Positions 62,287 through 64,000 of a DNA stretch of 64,000 nt are shown here, in pieces; the first letter of the stretch is position 1; each line of letters starts with the position of its first letter. A program made the translations under genes and the position numbers. The notes below the pieces were generated by a model. That model did not search any database and had not been told where the DNA came from. It worked only from the letters and a program-made list of their open reading frames with translations. This stretch comes from JBEKTW01 sp963727845 (lineage in GTDB: Bacteria > Bacteroidota > Ignavibacteria > UBA10030 > SZUA-254), in NCBI GenBank assembly GCA_963727845.1, contig CAVSHI010000002.1:930001-994000 (forward strand). Reading direction: 5' to 3'.

Positions 62287-62376
62287 AGTTTGAGCAAACT
62301 AGTGTGAGCCTGGCACCCCCGTCGGAATCGTGTCGCCTCCCCACGATCCGGCAAGCTAGGCTCACGCTTTTTTTTT
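62287..62376 (+). ncRNA. Paired hairpins with a T-run and a C-rich loop (small RNA or leader terminator)
   Basis: AGTTT-GAGC-AAACT (62287-62300) is followed directly by a long hairpin. Its outer stem is 11 bp, AGTGTGAGCCT/AGGCTCACGCT (one G-U), and its inner stems are GTCGG/CCGGC and ATCGTG/CACGAT. The apical loop is TCGCCTCCC and nine T residues end the element. It lies between gpmA and acnA, 150 bases before the acnA ATG. The loop CCTCC can pair with ribosome binding sites. Promoter not identified. Confidence 0.45.
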
Positions 62377-62526
62377 GGGTGGTTGGCTCGCAGTTTTTTA
62401 GAGATGGCCGCAAAGTTTCCCGGATGTCAAGATCCCGCCATGATTGGAAAATCCATTCGCTGGTTTTCCGATTTCGTTTTTTTTTCTTACATTTTTGTCT
62501 GAATAAATCATTTACATGAAAGGTCT

Positions 62527-64000
62527 ATGCAGTCGAAGAACACATATCTGACGAAATCACGCCTCACCGTCAACAATCAAACGTTTGCGATGTTCTCTCT
62601 CCGGGCATTAGAGAAACAACTTTCGAGGAATCTCGCGCAGTTGCCTTATTCATTGCGCATCTTGCTGGAGAACCTGTTGCGTCACGAAGACGGCCAGTCC
62701 GTCCGAAGGGAGGACATTGAAGCGCTGGCAAACTGGAATCCGACGGCGGCGGCTGACAGGGAGATAGCCTTCATGCCGGCACGCGTGTTATTGCAGGATT
62801 TCACAGGCGTGCCATGTGTGGTTGACCTGGCGGTGATGCGCGATGCCATTGTGAGAATGGGCGGGGATCCGAACAAGGTCAATCCTCTGCAACCCGTTGA
62901 CCTGGTCATTGACCACTCTGTGCAGGTCGATGAGTACGGTTCAGAGATGGCATTCAGAATAAACGCTGAGAAAGAATTTGAACGGAATAGGGAGCGCTAC
63001 GCATTCCTGCGTTGGGGGCAGCAGGCATTTGAGAATTTTCGTGTTGTACCGCCCGATACCGGAATTGTTCATCAGGTGAACCTTGAATATCTTGCCCGCG
63101 TCGTGTTCACAAAGGAAGTCGATGGACAGATGCAGGCGTATCCTGATACTCTTGTTGGCACCGATTCTCACACGACCATGATCAACGGTCTCGGTGTTCT
63201 TGGCTGGGGGGTTGGAGGGATTGAAGCCGAGGCTGCGATGCTCGGCCAGCCAATTTCAATGCTTATTCCCAAAGTGGTTGGCTTTAAACTCCTTGGCACT
63301 CTGAAGCCGGGTGCGACCGCCACAGATCTGGTTTTGACCGTAACCCAGATGTTGCGCAAGAAAGGTGTGGTCGGAAAATTTGTAGAATTCTATGGCCCCG
63401 GTGTTTCATCGTTGAGCCTCGCCAATCGGGCAACTATTGCAAACATGGCGCCTGAGTACGGAGCGACAATGGGATTTTTCCCTGTCGACGAGGAAACTAT
63501 AAACTACCTTCGTTTTACCGGACGAGAGAATGACCTCGCATCACTCGTTGAGGCGTACTGCAAAGAACAACGGATCTTCCGTGCGGATGGGGAAACCGAA
63601 CCGATTTATTCCGACACGATAGAACTCGACCTCGGCACGGTAGACCCGAGCATCGCCGGGCCAAAAAGGCCTCAAGACCGGATATCGCTTTCACAGTCAA
63701 AGTTCGCTTATCGTAAGGCGCTTATTGAAATGGTGACGACGAAAGGTCTTCCGCTCGACCGGGCAAGTGCCGACAAATGGGCGGACGGAGCCGGGTCACA
63801 AGAGGGGAAGATCGACACCATATTAAAACAGGTTCCCGTCAATTATGGAGGAAGAGATTTTCAGCTTGGCCACGGCGCCGTGGTCATCGCGGCAATTACG
63901 AGTTGCACAAATACCTCGAATCCATCGGTCATGGTGGCTGCCGGACTTCTTGCGAAAAAAGCGGCGGAGAAAGGACTCCAATCGAAACCGTGGGTGAAAA
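62527..64000 (+). CDS. acnA: Aconitate hydratase, N-terminal part (continues beyond window)
   Basis: 491 codons from ATG 62527 (AAAGG upstream) remain open to the end of the window. It reads as an AcnA/IRP-type aconitase: RILLENLLRHEDG, DFTGVPCVVDLAVMRD, VIDHSVQVD, GTDSHTTMINGLGVLGWGVG (active-site DSHT), GKFVEFYGPG and the first 4Fe-4S ligand in ITSCTNTSNPSVM. It converts citrate to isocitrate in the TCA cycle. The full protein is near 900 residues; the remaining cluster cysteines lie outside the window. Confidence 0.95.
   Translation, partial: MQSKNTYLTKSRLTVNNQTFAMFSLRALEKQLSRNLAQLPYSLRILLENLLRHEDGQSVRREDIEALANWNPTAAADREIAFMPARVLLQDFTGVPCVVDLAVMRDAIVRMGGDPNKVNPLQPVDLVIDHSVQVDEYGSEMAFRINAEKEFERNRERYAFLRWGQQAFENFRVVPPDTGIVHQVNLEYLARVVFTKEVDGQMQAYPDTLVGTDSHTTMINGLGVLGWGVGGIEAEAAMLGQPISMLIPKVVGFKLLGTLKPGATATDLVLTVTQMLRKKGVVGKFVEFYGPGVSSLSLANRATIANMAPEYGATMGFFPVDEETINYLRFTGRENDLASLVEAYCKEQRIFRADGETEPIYSDTIELDLGTVDPSIAGPKRPQDRISLSQSKFAYRKALIEMVTTKGLPLDRASADKWADGAGSQEGKIDTILKQVPVNYGGRDFQLGHGAVVIAAITSCTNTSNPSVMVAAGLLAKKAAEKGLQSKPWVK

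Noticed and set aside
1..64000. CRISPR array or phage genes
   Set aside because: No regularly spaced identical repeats with unique spacers, and no cas, integrase, capsid or terminase gene was seen.

Overview
The window looks like a chromosomal segment from a bacterium of the Bacteroidota/FCB group, probably near Ignavibacteria or Kapabacteria. The lineage is an inference from three things. Several very large secreted proteins end in a type IX secretion (T9SS) sorting domain with the Asn-Tyr-Pro-Asn-Pro-Phe-Asn-Pro signature. A TonB-dependent receptor with a carboxypeptidase-regulatory domain sits beside a PorV/PorQ-family protein. Several promoters fit the Bacteroidota pattern TTTG-N19/20-TAnnTTTG. 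GC content is moderate by eye, except for a more AT-rich stretch at about 55.8-59.6 kb.

Layout. 0-7.3 kb: the end of a beta-propeller protein, a promoter with a structured leader, tRNA-Lys and tRNA-Leu, maf, a free-standing B12-binding mutase domain, a family B DNA polymerase, a slipin/NfeD pair (nfeD split by a frameshift) and tRNA-Ser. 7.4-17.8 kb: a likely small RNA gene on the minus strand, then a five-gene outer-membrane operon (secreted PNPY-type protein, YCF48 lipoprotein, TonB-dependent receptor, PorV-like barrel, NHL lipoprotein). 18-26.9 kb: housekeeping genes (tRNA-Ser, gltX-glnS, folB-folK-deoxynucleoside kinase, nadA, an M28 peptidase, DUF2721). 27-39 kb: a T9SS cargo region with two tandem paralogous giants, two smaller cargo genes, and many palindromes and REP-like hairpins between them. 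39-47 kb: tricorn-like protease, ychF, and a VPS10/sortilin-type protein broken by a frameshift. 47.3-49.4 kb: an RRM protein, a fatty-acid desaturase and a cold-shock protein, which looks like a cold-adaptation cluster. 49.4-55.7 kb: a TPR glycosyltransferase, a small membrane protein, an aldo/keto reductase and a LolD/FtsX-type ABC system (permease frameshifted). 55.7-59.8 kb: an AT-rich accessory block with two attC-like sites around a hypothetical gene, ending against a truncated SnoaL-like gene. 59.8-64 kb: DUF72 (frameshifted), gpmA, a possible RNA/terminator with a C-rich loop, and the first two thirds or less of acnA.

The most striking observations are: a compact small RNA gene at 7408-7535 whose wobble pairs identify the transcribed strand; a family B polymerase with Asn in place of two exonuclease Asp residues but an intact polymerase site; integron-cassette-like attC sites in an accessory block; stop codons of three cargo genes embedded in the same palindrome; and five single-nucleotide-type frameshifts in otherwise well-conserved genes, which may be real decay or sequencing error. 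All calls come from reading the sequence; no database search was run.
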